From NCBI RefSeq assembly GCF_030020805.1, contig NZ_CP125098.1, forward strand, positions 1,592,001 to 1,656,000: DNA of 64,000 nt, in the 5' to 3' direction. This document shows, piece after piece, positions 9,551-19,268 of the stretch. The position numbers were made by a program, and so were the translations under genes. Numbering within the stretch: position 1 is the stretch's first letter; each line of letters begins with the position of its first letter. The stretch comes from Paenibacillus sp. RC67. GTDB taxonomy: Bacteria; Bacillota; Bacilli; Paenibacillales; NBRC-103111. The notes beneath the pieces were generated by a model. It saw only the letters and a list, made by a program, of their open reading frames with translations. It searched no databases and was not told the origin of the DNA.

Positions 9551-10846
9551 ATGACACAAAAGAAAAAATACGTATTGGTTGGAACCGGAGGAAGAGCAGA
9601 GTTCTTCTATTCGGCGATAGTGACGCAATTTAAGGAAACGTCGGAGCTGTTGGCATTCTGCGACATTAACCAAACGCGCATGGATTATGCCAATCGGATG
9701 CTGCAGGAAAAATATGATCATGCCCCGGTAAAGACATATAAATCGGATGAGTTCGATCGCATGATTGCAGAGATGAAGCCGGATGCCGTTGTTGTAACGA
9801 GTGTGGACCGTACGCATCATACGTACATTATTCGGGCTATGGAGCTGGGCTGTGATGTTATTACGGAGAAGCCGATGACGGTAGATGAAGATAAATGCCA
9901 GCAAATATTGGATACGGTTGAACGGACGGGTAAAAATGTACGTGTTACCTTCAACTACCGTTATGCACCGCATCATACGAAAGCTCGCGAGCTTATAGCC
10001 GACGGTACGATCGGAAAGGTGCTCTCCGTCCATTTCGAATGGCTGCTTAGCACCAAACACGGCGGGGATTACTTCCGCAGATGGCACCGTGACAAACGCA
10101 ACAGCGGAGGCCTTCTGGTGCACAAGTCGACACATCATTTCGACCTCGTCAATTTTTGGATCGGCTCCGAGCCTGAATCGGTATTTGCTTTCGGAGATCT
10201 GCTCTTCTATGGTCGGGAAAATGCCGAACAGCGCGGGGTAACAAAGTTCTACGATCGGGGAACTAACAATGTGGTGGCAGCGGAAGATCCGTTTGCGCTT
10301 CAATTGGATACAAACCCACACTTGAAAGCCATGTACTTGGATGCAGAGCATGAAGATGGCTACCGACGCGATCAGAGCGTATTCAGCGACGGCATTAATA
10401 TTGAGGACACGATGGGTGTATTGGTCCGCTATAAAAATAAAGCCGTATTGACCTATTCCTTGAACTGCTACATGCCATGGGAAGGCTACCGTATTGCATT
10501 TAACGGTACCAAGGGCAGAATTGAAATGGTAGTAGGCGAGAAAGCCTATGTCAATTCAGGTGGAGATAAAGCACAAGAAGGAGCTGTGAAGCACAGATCC
10601 ATCCAAGTGCAGCCAATGTTCGGAAAGCCGTATGAAGTAGAAGTGGCAGAAGGTAAAGGCGGTCATGGCGGAGGAGATCCGATACTACTAAATGATATTT
10701 TTGGTACCCCGGTGGAGGATAGGTTCAACCGCGCTGCCAATCATATTGATGGAGCTCGATCCATTCTGACAGGGATCGCGGCAAATCGTTCCATCCGTAA
10801 GGGAGAAGCGGTGAGGATTGATGATTTGGTACAATTCCATTCCTAA
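9551..10846 (+). CDS. Gfo/Idh/MocA family NAD(P)-dependent oxidoreductase
   Basis: A 431-aa sugar or sugar-derivative dehydrogenase. The N-terminal Rossmann motif is GTGGRAEFF, followed by the family's EKPMTVDEDKCQ segment (catalytic-lysine region, about residue 110). The frame extends upstream to 9386, but ATG 9551 has a good GAGGGTGGAAAGA ribosome site and gives a family-like N-terminus. At about 430 aa it is longer than the usual 340-380 aa. It stands alone between two terminators and between the two glycan loci, so it may oxidise or epimerise a monosaccharide released by them (inference). The substrate cannot be deduced from sequence. Confidence 0.9.
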   Translation: MTQKKKYVLVGTGGRAEFFYSAIVTQFKETSELLAFCDINQTRMDYANRMLQEKYDHAPVKTYKSDEFDRMIAEMKPDAVVVTSVDRTHHTYIIRAMELGCDVITEKPMTVDEDKCQQILDTVERTGKNVRVTFNYRYAPHHTKARELIADGTIGKVLSVHFEWLLSTKHGGDYFRRWHRDKRNSGGLLVHKSTHHFDLVNFWIGSEPESVFAFGDLLFYGRENAEQRGVTKFYDRGTNNVVAAEDPFALQLDTNPHLKAMYLDAEHEDGYRRDQSVFSDGINIEDTMGVLVRYKNKAVLTYSLNCYMPWEGYRIAFNGTKGRIEMVVGEKAYVNSGGDKAQEGAVKHRSIQVQPMFGKPYEVEVAEGKGGHGGGDPILLNDIFGTPVEDRFNRAANHIDGARSILTGIAANRSIRKGEAVRIDDLVQFHS

Positions 10847-10878
10847 GCAATAGCTGCATGTAGATATATATGGATCGT

Positions 10879-10916
10879 GAACCCCGCCGCATAGAAATAT
10901 GTGTCGGGGTTTCATA
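10879..10916 (+). terminator. Intrinsic terminator of the Gfo/Idh/MocA gene
   Basis: ACCCCG pairs with CGGGGT and the stem continues with CGCATA and TATGTG closed by a GAAA tetraloop, followed by TTTCATATT. Confidence 0.85.
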
Positions 10917-11100
10917 TTAGAAGCAGCCAGCGAACAGGACATTTGGGGATATGTTTCGAGAAAAAAAGGGATTCCGAACCGCTATGTTGAACCTAAATGA
11001 AATAGAGTGACTCATAGAAGTTGCAATAATAGTGGCGTCAATAATGGAGACCCAACGCGTATCCTAGACAATCAAGCTGCACAGAAGGCGGGGGGAAGCT

Positions 11101-13401
11101 ATGGTCAAGCCTGCACAATGGCTGAAATATTATTTATCGGACACACAAACCCGACTGGTCTTGATGCTGACGATTTTCGTTTCTTTGATTATTTTAGCGG
11201 TCGGTCTGACGTCTTACTATACGTCGAAATCTGTACTGCAGAGTGAATTAAGCGAGCCGCAGCATCAGTCTTTGCGTATTGGTATGAATTATATAGATAA
11301 ATATATTCAAGATACGAACTATATTGCCATCAAGGTAGCCTTGCAATCCAACGTCTATAATTTCTTGACGATGCAGGAGCAGAACTCGTATAGCAACATC
11401 AATCAACTGTATCAGTTTCTTGAGACGCTGCTGGGCAACTCGCCTTATATCGAGAGCATTTATATATATGACCGAGCCCGCGAAAGCTTTGTCGGTTATC
11501 CCCAAGGCTTCAGCTCCAGGGCGGTAACGTTCGCCGATTCGGATTGGGTTGATGTGGCTGAAAGGTTTGGAGATAAGCTCATGCTTGTAAGTTCCCGGGT
11601 AGTGGCTGCTTCCGGGAATAACCCCGCCTCTAATAAAGTGACTTTGTTCCGCAAAATATTGATCCAGGGACAGTTTAAAGGGATTGTTGCAGTCAATTTT
11701 AAAAGCGATCCGTTATTCAATAACATGAATCCCGAATATGTATCCGGCTTGAATCGGATGCAATTCATCCTTGGCAAGGAAGGCGAGCCGATCTACTCTG
11801 CAGGCAAGGGGACGATCGAAATAAGCACGGTGCGCAAGGCGCTGCAGCAGCTTAATGGCGAACCGTTCGGCGATTTTGTCCAAAACGGCAAGCGCCTGTT
11901 AGTTTCCCACGCCCGTTCTCCTGTTACGGAGTGGGATTATGTATCGTTTGTTCCACAGGACAATTTGCTGGCTAAGTCGACATCGATCCGTAATGTGGTC
12001 ATCGCAGTATCTTTTATTGCCTTAGTATTTGGCGGCATTGGGATCTTTTACACGCATTCCGTTGCTTTTAAGCCGGTACGGAGGATGCGGAAGATGCTCA
12101 CGACTTACGGACAGGACGAGGTCAGCCCGGATCTGATCGATTTGGAGAAAATCACGGGCAAGCTCCTTAAAGACCATGAAAAGCTGGCTGGACTTGTCCG
12201 GCAAACGATGCCTGAAGCATCTTCTAAATTTTTGCATGATATGTTTGCAGGGAATATGAAATCGAACCGTGAAATATCTGAGAAATGGAAGAGCTATTTT
12301 CCGGAGTGGTCTGATGTTCCTCTTACCGTAGCTGTCATTTCGATTGACCGTTATTCGGAATGGGCAAAGGGTTTTCCGGAAAAAGATCATTTGTTGCTTA
12401 AATACGCACTGGCAAACATCGCTTCGGAGCTGCTGTCTACTGGTTGGCGGAACGTTTGTGTAGATTTGGGAAGAGATCAGACGGCCGTATTGCTTCAGCC
12501 TATTGCCGGCACAGCGCAGCCACTGCAAGAGAAGCTGACTGAAACCGTGATGATTATACGACGTCTGCTTAATTTTAGCGTATCGGTTGGATACAGCGAG
12601 CCCCATGCGGAAGCAGGCAAGCTTAAGTTGGCGATTTACGAAGCGGACAACGCGCTTAGCTACAGATTATATCGGGGCTATGGCAGTGTCATTTCTTACG
12701 AAGCGGTGTCAGAGCATGAAATGTCCGATACCTTTGCTAACGAGGCTATCATTGATGACTTGACGAGCTCTATCGAAACGGGTATCGAGGAGCGGGCACA
12801 GCGTATTCTGGAACGGATTCTTCATGATATCCGGGAAGACTATTGGTATCCATCTGAGGCGCTCTCATTCCTTGATACCGTCACGGCCAAGCTGAACCGG
12901 ATTACTCGCGGGAAAGAGCCTGGGGTTTGGGAAGAACCGGATGTGGACCGTTCCTATCGAACCATGGATCTTCATGATATCGGAAACATCTTAACCGAAC
13001 AGACGAAATCCTTGGCCGAACGCTTCGGCGATCTGATCCAAAGCAAAGAGTTTATTATGGTACAGAACATGATCGATTATATGAAAGAGCACCTGGGAGA
13101 AAATGTAGGTGTTCAAGAGATTTCAGCTTCCATTGGCATCAGCGTTAGCTTGGCGAGTCAAATATTCAAACAGGAAACGAACGAAACGATACACGAATAT
13201 TTTACAAAGCTTCGAATCGAACGTGCTGCTGAGCTGCTTTTGGAAACAAACAGTAAAATATCGGATATTGCACAGATGGTCGGCTATCAGCATGAAAACA
13301 GCTTTATTCGCGTATTCCGAAAATATAAAGATATCACTCCCGGGAAATACAGGGAGCTGATACGAAATCATGATGCTACGTTCAACAGTTTGAATTCGTA
13401 A
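11101..13401 (+). CDS. Membrane-anchored AraC-family transcriptional regulator
   Basis: A 766-aa one-component regulator of the type that accompanies Lpl-type importers in paenibacilli. A membrane helix at about 20-42 is followed by a roughly 250-residue extracytoplasmic sensor region (Cache-like by position) and a second helix at about 293-315. A long cytoplasmic part then ends in a two-helix-turn-helix AraC domain (about 665-760: VGVQEISASIGISVSLAS, then KISDIAQMVGYQHENSFIRVFRKY). ATG follows GGCGGGGGGAAGCT. It lies upstream of, and in the same direction as, the permease/binding-protein genes 13645-17102. The likely role is to sense an oligosaccharide outside the cell and activate that operon (inference from context). 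Confidence 0.93.
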   Translation: MVKPAQWLKYYLSDTQTRLVLMLTIFVSLIILAVGLTSYYTSKSVLQSELSEPQHQSLRIGMNYIDKYIQDTNYIAIKVALQSNVYNFLTMQEQNSYSNINQLYQFLETLLGNSPYIESIYIYDRARESFVGYPQGFSSRAVTFADSDWVDVAERFGDKLMLVSSRVVAASGNNPASNKVTLFRKILIQGQFKGIVAVNFKSDPLFNNMNPEYVSGLNRMQFILGKEGEPIYSAGKGTIEISTVRKALQQLNGEPFGDFVQNGKRLLVSHARSPVTEWDYVSFVPQDNLLAKSTSIRNVVIAVSFIALVFGGIGIFYTHSVAFKPVRRMRKMLTTYGQDEVSPDLIDLEKITGKLLKDHEKLAGLVRQTMPEASSKFLHDMFAGNMKSNREISEKWKSYFPEWSDVPLTVAVISIDRYSEWAKGFPEKDHLLLKYALANIASELLSTGWRNVCVDLGRDQTAVLLQPIAGTAQPLQEKLTETVMIIRRLLNFSVSVGYSEPHAEAGKLKLAIYEADNALSYRLYRGYGSVISYEAVSEHEMSDTFANEAIIDDLTSSIETGIEERAQRILERILHDIREDYWYPSEALSFLDTVTAKLNRITRGKEPGVWEEPDVDRSYRTMDLHDIGNILTEQTKSLAERFGDLIQSKEFIMVQNMIDYMKEHLGENVGVQEISASIGISVSLASQIFKQETNETIHEYFTKLRIERAAELLLETNSKISDIAQMVGYQHENSFIRVFRKYKDITPGKYRELIRNHDATFNSLNS

Positions 13402-13403
13402 AT

Positions 13404-13453
13404 GAGCATCTCCTCAGTTCGCATGAAGCGGCTATTCGGGGAGGTGCTTTTTG
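13404..13453 (+). terminator. Intrinsic terminator after the AraC-type regulator
   Basis: GCATCTCC pairs with GGAGGTGC around a long loop, followed by TTTTT. It separates the regulator from the transport operon, which therefore needs its own promoter in 13454-13644. Confidence 0.75.
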
Positions 13454-13644
13454 TCAGTAACAATAAGAGATATGTTTGGACAATCAACCGATGCTCCAAA
13501 GGACAAACCGATCCTCCAGGCATGGTCCCTATTGCATAATCTGCGCATGAATTGGTCAAACGATGTGTTGTTTCAGACTCGGAGCCCGGGCTAAGATAAT
13601 AAACGTCAATGAACAAATCCATACAGATAGGTGGTCGGTTGCAT

Positions 13645-14604
13645 ATGGCCAGGGCGATGCTCAGCGAGAAGGCAGGTCACACAGCAACAACAGCGAGAGT
13701 GTCAAAAAATCGGTATCTCGAAAACATAAGGAAACACGGGCTGCTGTATTTAATGATTCTTCCCGGCATCGTATTTTATATCGTTTTCAAATATGTACCG
13801 TTGGCAGGAAGCGTCATAGCGTTTCAGAAATATCAGATTATGAGGGGGATTTTTGACAGTCCATGGGTCGGGCTCGATAACTTCCGGTTTATATTTACTT
13901 ATAAGGATTTTTACAATGTGCTTAGAAATACCGCATTAATTGCGTTCTATCAGCTTGTATTCGGATTTCCAGCACCGATTATACTGGCCCTTTTGTTTAA
14001 TGAAGTGCGTTCAGCGCTCGCAAAGCGGACGTTTCAAAGCTTTTTCTACCTTCCCCACTTTTTATCATGGGTCGTGGTAGGCGGGATCGTATTTGAATTG
14101 TTAGCCACTAAGGGAATTGCCAACACGATGAGAGGATGGTTCGGGTTGGAGCCGCTCCTGTATATGCAGGAACAACGGTTTTTTCGCTCGATTCTAGTCA
14201 TCTCGGGGATTTGGAAGGAAATCGGTTGGGGCACGATCATTTATCTGGCGGCGTTGGCCGGGGTAAACCCACATCTATATGAAGCGGCGGTTGTTGATGG
14301 GGCGAACCGATGGAAGCAAACATTGTACATTACGCTGCCATCGCTGTTTCCAACGATTTTGGTTCTTTTCCTGCTGCGGATCGGCAACTTTCTGGAGCTT
14401 GGATTCGATCAGGTATACAACCTGCTGACGCCGATGACTTATTCGGTAGGGGATATCATTGAGACCTACGTATATCGTGCAGGTGTTCTGCAAGCGCAGT
14501 ACAGCGTAACGACGGCTATCGGCTTATTCCAATCCGTCATAGGATTTGTTCTGCTATGGATTTTCAACCGATTTGCAAGAAAAATGGAACAGGGGTTGTG
14601 GTGA
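13645..14604 (+). CDS. ABC sugar permease, LplB/YteP-like (second locus)
   Basis: CUT1 permease subunit of the second importer with about six membrane helices; the EAA loop is EAAVVDGANRWKQT near residue 210. An upstream in-frame ATG exists at 13609 (331 aa), but only ATG 13645 has a proper ribosome site (AGGTGG, 10 nt spacing), so the shorter 319-aa form is preferred. The stop overlaps the next start as TGATG, which implies translational coupling with the LplC-like partner. Homologous to the permease at 1259. Confidence 0.93.
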   Translation: MARAMLSEKAGHTATTARVSKNRYLENIRKHGLLYLMILPGIVFYIVFKYVPLAGSVIAFQKYQIMRGIFDSPWVGLDNFRFIFTYKDFYNVLRNTALIAFYQLVFGFPAPIILALLFNEVRSALAKRTFQSFFYLPHFLSWVVVGGIVFELLATKGIANTMRGWFGLEPLLYMQEQRFFRSILVISGIWKEIGWGTIIYLAALAGVNPHLYEAAVVDGANRWKQTLYITLPSLFPTILVLFLLRIGNFLELGFDQVYNLLTPMTYSVGDIIETYVYRAGVLQAQYSVTTAIGLFQSVIGFVLLWIFNRFARKMEQGLW

Positions 14605-15473
14605 TGAAGCCAACATTAGGAGAAAAAAGTTTCAGTGTCGTGAATTATGCGGTTCTTGCAGTAGCTTCATTGACCATGCTGTTCCCGCTGATTCAAATGC
14701 TTGCCGTATCGTTCAGTTCGCCTTACGCTGCCGACGCCAAACAAGTTTTTATACTACCGGTTGAGTTTACGACAGCATCCTGGGATTTCATTTTACACAA
14801 AAAGGATTTGTGGCATTCCTTCTGGGTGACGATATTTATATCTGTCGTTGGTACCTTATTGAGTATGCTGTTCACCGTCATGACGGCTTACCCGCTTGCA
14901 CAGCAGGCGTTTCTCATTCGCAAGCAGGTCATGCTGCTCATAGTGATCACGATGATTTTCAATGCTCCGATGATTCCTTTCTTCCTTACCGTCAGGGAGC
15001 TTGGGATGCTGAATTCAGTTTGGTCCCTTATCATTCCGGGCTTGATTAGTACCTTTAATATGATTATTATCCGAACGTTCTTTATGGGGATGCCCCAGGA
15101 ACTGGACGAATCGGCCAAAATGGATGGCTGCAACGATTTCCGGATTTTATTCCAAATTTATTTGCCTTTGTCAAAGCCTGTTTTGGCGACGGTCAGTTTG
15201 TTCTACGCTGTCGGCTACTGGAACACATTCCAAAGGGCGGTTATGTTTATACGCGATCCGAATTTGTGGCCTCTGCAGATGAAGTTGAGGGAGTACCTTA
15301 TGAATACGGAGGAGATTCTTCCTGTTAATCAGATGATCGGGACATTCGATTTTAATGCAACGACGCTGAAGGCGGCGACAATCATTTTTGCAACGGTTCC
15401 GATTTTGCTGGTATATCCTTATTTGCAAAAGTACTTCGTCAAGGGAGCATTGCTCGGCTCGGTGAAGGGATAA
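14604..15473 (+). CDS. ABC sugar permease, LplC/YtcP-like (second locus)
   Basis: A 289-aa permease subunit; EAA loop ELDESAKMDGCNDFRI near residue 170. The frame opens at 14556, but ATG 14604 overlaps the previous stop by one base and restores the N-terminus MKPTLGE shared with the 2204 permease, so it is taken as the start. It is followed after 72 bp by the binding lipoprotein gene. The first and last residues of the EAA loop keep the family pattern, so it should be functional. Confidence 0.94.
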   Translation: MKPTLGEKSFSVVNYAVLAVASLTMLFPLIQMLAVSFSSPYAADAKQVFILPVEFTTASWDFILHKKDLWHSFWVTIFISVVGTLLSMLFTVMTAYPLAQQAFLIRKQVMLLIVITMIFNAPMIPFFLTVRELGMLNSVWSLIIPGLISTFNMIIIRTFFMGMPQELDESAKMDGCNDFRILFQIYLPLSKPVLATVSLFYAVGYWNTFQRAVMFIRDPNLWPLQMKLREYLMNTEEILPVNQMIGTFDFNATTLKAATIIFATVPILLVYPYLQKYFVKGALLGSVKG

Positions 15474-15545
15474 CGTTAGTTAGGCCAAGCCCCGGCTTAA
15501 TATATAAGAGCTTAAGGGAACTAGAAACGAAAGGGTGAGTCAAGC

Positions 15546-17102
15546 ATGTCCAAACGTAAACGTATGAAGAAAAGTATTGCTCCAGCAATGGTTCTAATCC
15601 TTGCGGCTTTATCCGCAGCCGGCTGCAGTACAGCAGGCAAATCGGAGGGAGGGAACGCCGCGCAAGGAGGAGGAAACGGTCCTGTTACCGTTAAAGTATT
15701 TAAAACCCATATGGGTAAGGGAACGATTCCCGACAACAATAATGCTCACGTAAAATATGTTGCTGAAAAAACGGGGGTACAGTACGCGCTATCCACTAGC
15801 CCACCGGGAGCTGATCCTACAGAAAACATTAATGTGATGATCGCTTCGGGCGATCTCCCGGATATTATGCGTCCGATTGGCGGCGTGGAGCAGACGATCA
15901 TTCAGCAGGGCGGAGCTCTTGCGCTTGACGATTTGCTGCCTAAATATGCGCCGAACGTATGGAAAAGCATTCCGAAGGAAGCTTGGGATGTTGTGCGTAC
16001 GGCCTCGCCGGACGGCAAAATCTATTATGTTCCCAAGGTGTACATGATCCCGGAACGGGTTCCGATGATCCGCAAAGACTGGATGGACAAGCTGAACTTA
16101 AGTATGCCTAAGACGAAGGATGAATACGTTACTTTGTTAAAAGCGTTCAAAGATCAGGATCCGAATGGCAATGGCAAAGCGGATGAAATTCCGACATTGG
16201 GCCGGGAATTCGGAACTTGGATGGATCATCTGTTCGCCATGTACGGTGTCGCCATGTGGGAAGGGAAGCCAGAGTGGGATATTTACGAAGGCAAAATCCA
16301 ATATGCAGGCACTTCGAAAAATATGAAAGCAGCCATCGGTTTTATGAGAGAGCTGTATTCGCAAAAGCTGCTGGATAACGAAACATTCTTGAATAAAGGC
16401 GATGTATGGCAAGCCAAAATCAACAACAATTTAGTAGGTAACTGGTATCATCTTCCTGCTTCATTGAAGGATAAAGTGGACGCCATGCGCAAAACGGCGC
16501 CAAATGCTTATGTGACGGCTCTAGCCTTACCGAAGGTGGACGGATTTAACGGATTTATCACCCAGAAAAGCATTGGGGAAGCCGAATGGCTGATTCCGAA
16601 GGCTTCCGAGAAGCTGGCACCGTACTCCTTGAAGCTGCTCGACTTTTTCTATGACCCGGCCAATGAAGATTTCGTCCGATTCGGTGTTGAAGGACTTCAG
16701 CATGAGGTTGTGAACGGTAAGAAGAAGCTGCTGCCGCAAACCGAAGACAAACCGCTCGCGTTGGATATGCAAAACTTCACGACGAAGGAATCGATGGACA
16801 AACGGTTGGATCAGCTTTATCCGGAAGATCAAGCCAAGATGGTCAAGGATATTTTTGAGGTTGGAACCAAAGACGCACGGAGAATCGCAGGCGATGGAAT
16901 GCCGAGCTCCGTCTACGAAGGGTTCCCTGACATTCAATCGCATAAGCTGTTCCAGGAGTATTTGGCAAAAATCATTATTGGTGAATGGCCGATTGAGAAG
17001 TTCGATGAGTTCGTGGACAAATGGAATAAATCCGGCGGTGACGCTGTAACCAAACGTGTTCAGGAATGGTACGACAAAGTGCAAAAATACAGTAAACAAT
17101 AA
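15546..17102 (+). CDS. Solute-binding lipoprotein, LplA/YtcQ-like
   Basis: A 518-aa receptor for the second importer. The N-terminus is a lipoprotein signal: KRKRMKKS, hydrophobic core and lipobox LSAAGC with the lipidated Cys near residue 27, followed by a Gly/Asn-rich linker. DPNGNGKADEIP is shared with the first gene in this window. ATG follows GAAAGGGTGAGTCAAGC. It presents an oligosaccharide to the permeases encoded just upstream. The final gene of the operon, at 17163, is separated by a strong hairpin that may make this message more abundant than the rest. Confidence 0.95.
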   Translation: MSKRKRMKKSIAPAMVLILAALSAAGCSTAGKSEGGNAAQGGGNGPVTVKVFKTHMGKGTIPDNNNAHVKYVAEKTGVQYALSTSPPGADPTENINVMIASGDLPDIMRPIGGVEQTIIQQGGALALDDLLPKYAPNVWKSIPKEAWDVVRTASPDGKIYYVPKVYMIPERVPMIRKDWMDKLNLSMPKTKDEYVTLLKAFKDQDPNGNGKADEIPTLGREFGTWMDHLFAMYGVAMWEGKPEWDIYEGKIQYAGTSKNMKAAIGFMRELYSQKLLDNETFLNKGDVWQAKINNNLVGNWYHLPASLKDKVDAMRKTAPNAYVTALALPKVDGFNGFITQKSIGEAEWLIPKASEKLAPYSLKLLDFFYDPANEDFVRFGVEGLQHEVVNGKKKLLPQTEDKPLALDMQNFTTKESMDKRLDQLYPEDQAKMVKDIFEVGTKDARRIAGDGMPSSVYEGFPDIQSHKLFQEYLAKIIIGEWPIEKFDEFVDKWNKSGGDAVTKRVQEWYDKVQKYSKQ

Positions 17103-17103
17103 C

Positions 17104-17146
17104 CATATGGCGGCATTGCCTTCTTGCTGAGGGCAATGCCGTTATG
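17104..17146 (+). other. Intercistronic hairpin between binding protein and hydrolase genes
   Basis: CGGCATTGCC pairs with GGCAATGCCG, flanked by CATA and TATG that extend the stem. No U-tract follows, so it is more likely an mRNA-stabilising or partially terminating structure that raises binding-protein output relative to the downstream hydrolase. Confidence 0.6.
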
Positions 17147-17162
17147 ATAAGGAGAGCTTGTA

Positions 17163-19238
17163 ATGAAATCGAGCATTGACCGCAAAGCACTGGTTACTCG
17201 ACATAACCCTGTAATTCACGCACTGGACCCATTATCACCACTTTCTGTAGGCAATAGCGAAATCGCCTACACCGTAGATTTGACCGGAATGCAGAGCTTT
17301 CCCAACGACTACACGTTCCCATTAGGAACTCAATCGCAGTGGGGATGGCACAGTTCCGGTAATCCGGATAAGCACCAGTTGGAGGAGCTTCGGTTGAAGG
17401 AATACGAAACCTATGGTCGTAAGGTCGGTTATGAAACCGATCCTGAAGGTCAGGAAGAGGTATTTCATTGGCTCCGGCAAAATCCCCATCGACTTCAGTT
17501 AGGTCGGGTTGGGCTGGTTATTCGGGCAGAAGATGGTAAACGGATAGCCATCGCCGATGTGCAGGATGCCAAGCAAACGCTCGACATGTGGAGTGGAACC
17601 ATTACGAGCCGCTTTCGAGTAGAAGGATTGGCGGTACAGGTGATAACGTGCTGTCACCCACATAGTGACCAGATTGGTATCCAGATTGATTCACCACTTT
17701 TGGCACAAGGCCGACTATGTATTGAGATTGCTTTTCCAGATCCGGAGCCGGTATCTCGTAACTGGGGCAAATGCATGGCCGTGGAGTGGGGGCGTGATGA
17801 AACCCACGAGACGAAGGTTGCCGACGTTTCGTCGGGAAAGGCCGTATTTGAACGAACGATGGATAGCGACGGATATCGAATGGATGTCAAATGGTCTGAC
17901 AGCGCAGAGTTGAGCCGTGGTGCCAAGCACTCATTTTCGCTGACCCCTTCGGCGTTAACAGAAACATTCTCTTTCACTTTCGGGTTCGTTAGAACCGGAG
18001 GAGAGATTGAGATGCTACCTGCCGATGCGATTCAAGTGGAGAGCAGCCTCCACTGGGAGGCATTCTGGAACGACGGAGGCGTGATTGAGCTGGCAGAAAG
18101 CCAAGACGCACGAGCCCTCGAGCTGGAGCGTCGTATCGTGCTGTCGCAATTTTTGACGGCAATCCACTGTGCAGGGTCACTTCCTCCTCAGGAGACAGGT
18201 TTGCTGTACAATAGCTGGTTCGGCAAGTTCCACCTGGAGATGCATTGGTGGCATGCGGCACATTTTGCGCAGTGGGGCCGCATCGGGTTGTTGAAGAAGA
18301 GTCTCGATTGGTATCGGAGGATTCTTCCGGTCGCTGAGAAGCTGGCCCGCTCGCAGGGGTACGAGGGCGCAAGATGGCCGAAGATGGTAGGGCCTGAAGG
18401 CCGGCAAAGCCCTTCACCGATCGGAGCGCTGCTCATTTGGCAGCAGCCGCATCCAATTGATCTTGCAGAGCTATGCTACCAGGCGGAGCCGACCCGCGAA
18501 ACGCTGGATTGGCTGAAGGACGTCGTCATGGAAAGTGCGCGGTTTATGGCTTCTTTTGCCGTATGGGATGCCGATCGCAAGGCTTATGTGCTTGGACCGC
18601 CGGTGATTCCCGCTCAGGAGAATCATCGCGGGGAGGATTCGATCAATCCTACGTTTGAACTCGAATATTGGAGACATGGCCTAGAGATCGCTTTGAAGTG
18701 GAGAGAGAGACTCGGGATGCCGACGGAAGCTCTTTGGGAGCGGATACGGGACGGGCTTGCCCCGCTGCCTGTAGGGGAAGAAGGCGTATATATGGCGCAT
18801 GAGCGCTGCCCGGATACGTATACGAAGATGAATATCGACCATCCTTCGATGCTCGGCGCGCTGGGGATTCTTCCCGGCAAAGCGGTTGACCACGATGTGA
18901 TGCGGGCGACTTTGAACAAAGTGGTGACCGAATGGAAGTGGGATACCTCATGGGGCTGGGACTTTCCAATGTCGGCTATGACGGCAGCTCGTCTCGGTGA
19001 TGGGAATAGGGCCGTTGACCTGCTGTTGATGAACGCCACGAAGAACACTTACCTGCCTAACGGCCACAATTATCAACGCGATAATCTGCTTGCTTATTTG
19101 CCTGGTAACGGTGGACTGCTGGCAGCTGTCGCGCTCATGGCCTGCGGATGGCAGGATGGTCCGGACACACATGCTCCGGGATTCCCATCAGACGGTACTT
19201 GGACGGTTCGTTGTGAAGGACTGCATCAACGACTGTAG
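17163..19238 (+). CDS. Predicted (alpha/alpha)6-barrel glycosidase, family unassigned
   Basis: A 691-aa protein without signal peptide, hence probably cytoplasmic. The segment WFGKFHLEMHWWHAAHFAQW near residue 355 and the later ARWPKM and WGWDFPMSAM stretches resemble GH65/GH95-like (alpha/alpha)6 barrels, in which such aromatic/acidic clusters line the active site; this is pattern recognition, not a search result. The N-terminal third (SVGNSEIAYTVDLTGMQSFP) looks like the beta-sandwich that precedes these barrels. It is the last gene of the second import operon and should hydrolyse the imported oligosaccharide. Specificity unknown. ATG follows AAGGAGAGCTTGTA. Confidence 0.75.
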   Translation: MKSSIDRKALVTRHNPVIHALDPLSPLSVGNSEIAYTVDLTGMQSFPNDYTFPLGTQSQWGWHSSGNPDKHQLEELRLKEYETYGRKVGYETDPEGQEEVFHWLRQNPHRLQLGRVGLVIRAEDGKRIAIADVQDAKQTLDMWSGTITSRFRVEGLAVQVITCCHPHSDQIGIQIDSPLLAQGRLCIEIAFPDPEPVSRNWGKCMAVEWGRDETHETKVADVSSGKAVFERTMDSDGYRMDVKWSDSAELSRGAKHSFSLTPSALTETFSFTFGFVRTGGEIEMLPADAIQVESSLHWEAFWNDGGVIELAESQDARALELERRIVLSQFLTAIHCAGSLPPQETGLLYNSWFGKFHLEMHWWHAAHFAQWGRIGLLKKSLDWYRRILPVAEKLARSQGYEGARWPKMVGPEGRQSPSPIGALLIWQQPHPIDLAELCYQAEPTRETLDWLKDVVMESARFMASFAVWDADRKAYVLGPPVIPAQENHRGEDSINPTFELEYWRHGLEIALKWRERLGMPTEALWERIRDGLAPLPVGEEGVYMAHERCPDTYTKMNIDHPSMLGALGILPGKAVDHDVMRATLNKVVTEWKWDTSWGWDFPMSAMTAARLGDGNRAVDLLLMNATKNTYLPNGHNYQRDNLLAYLPGNGGLLAAVALMACGWQDGPDTHAPGFPSDGTWTVRCEGLHQRL

Positions 19239-19268
19239 CATCAGGAAGTAAAGCAGATTCGCGCTCCC

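Noticed and set aside
1-19238. The two glycan loci as one recent tandem duplication
   Set aside because: The permeases and receptors are paralogous, but the hydrolases, the regulator and the secreted protein differ, so they are separate loci of one type.
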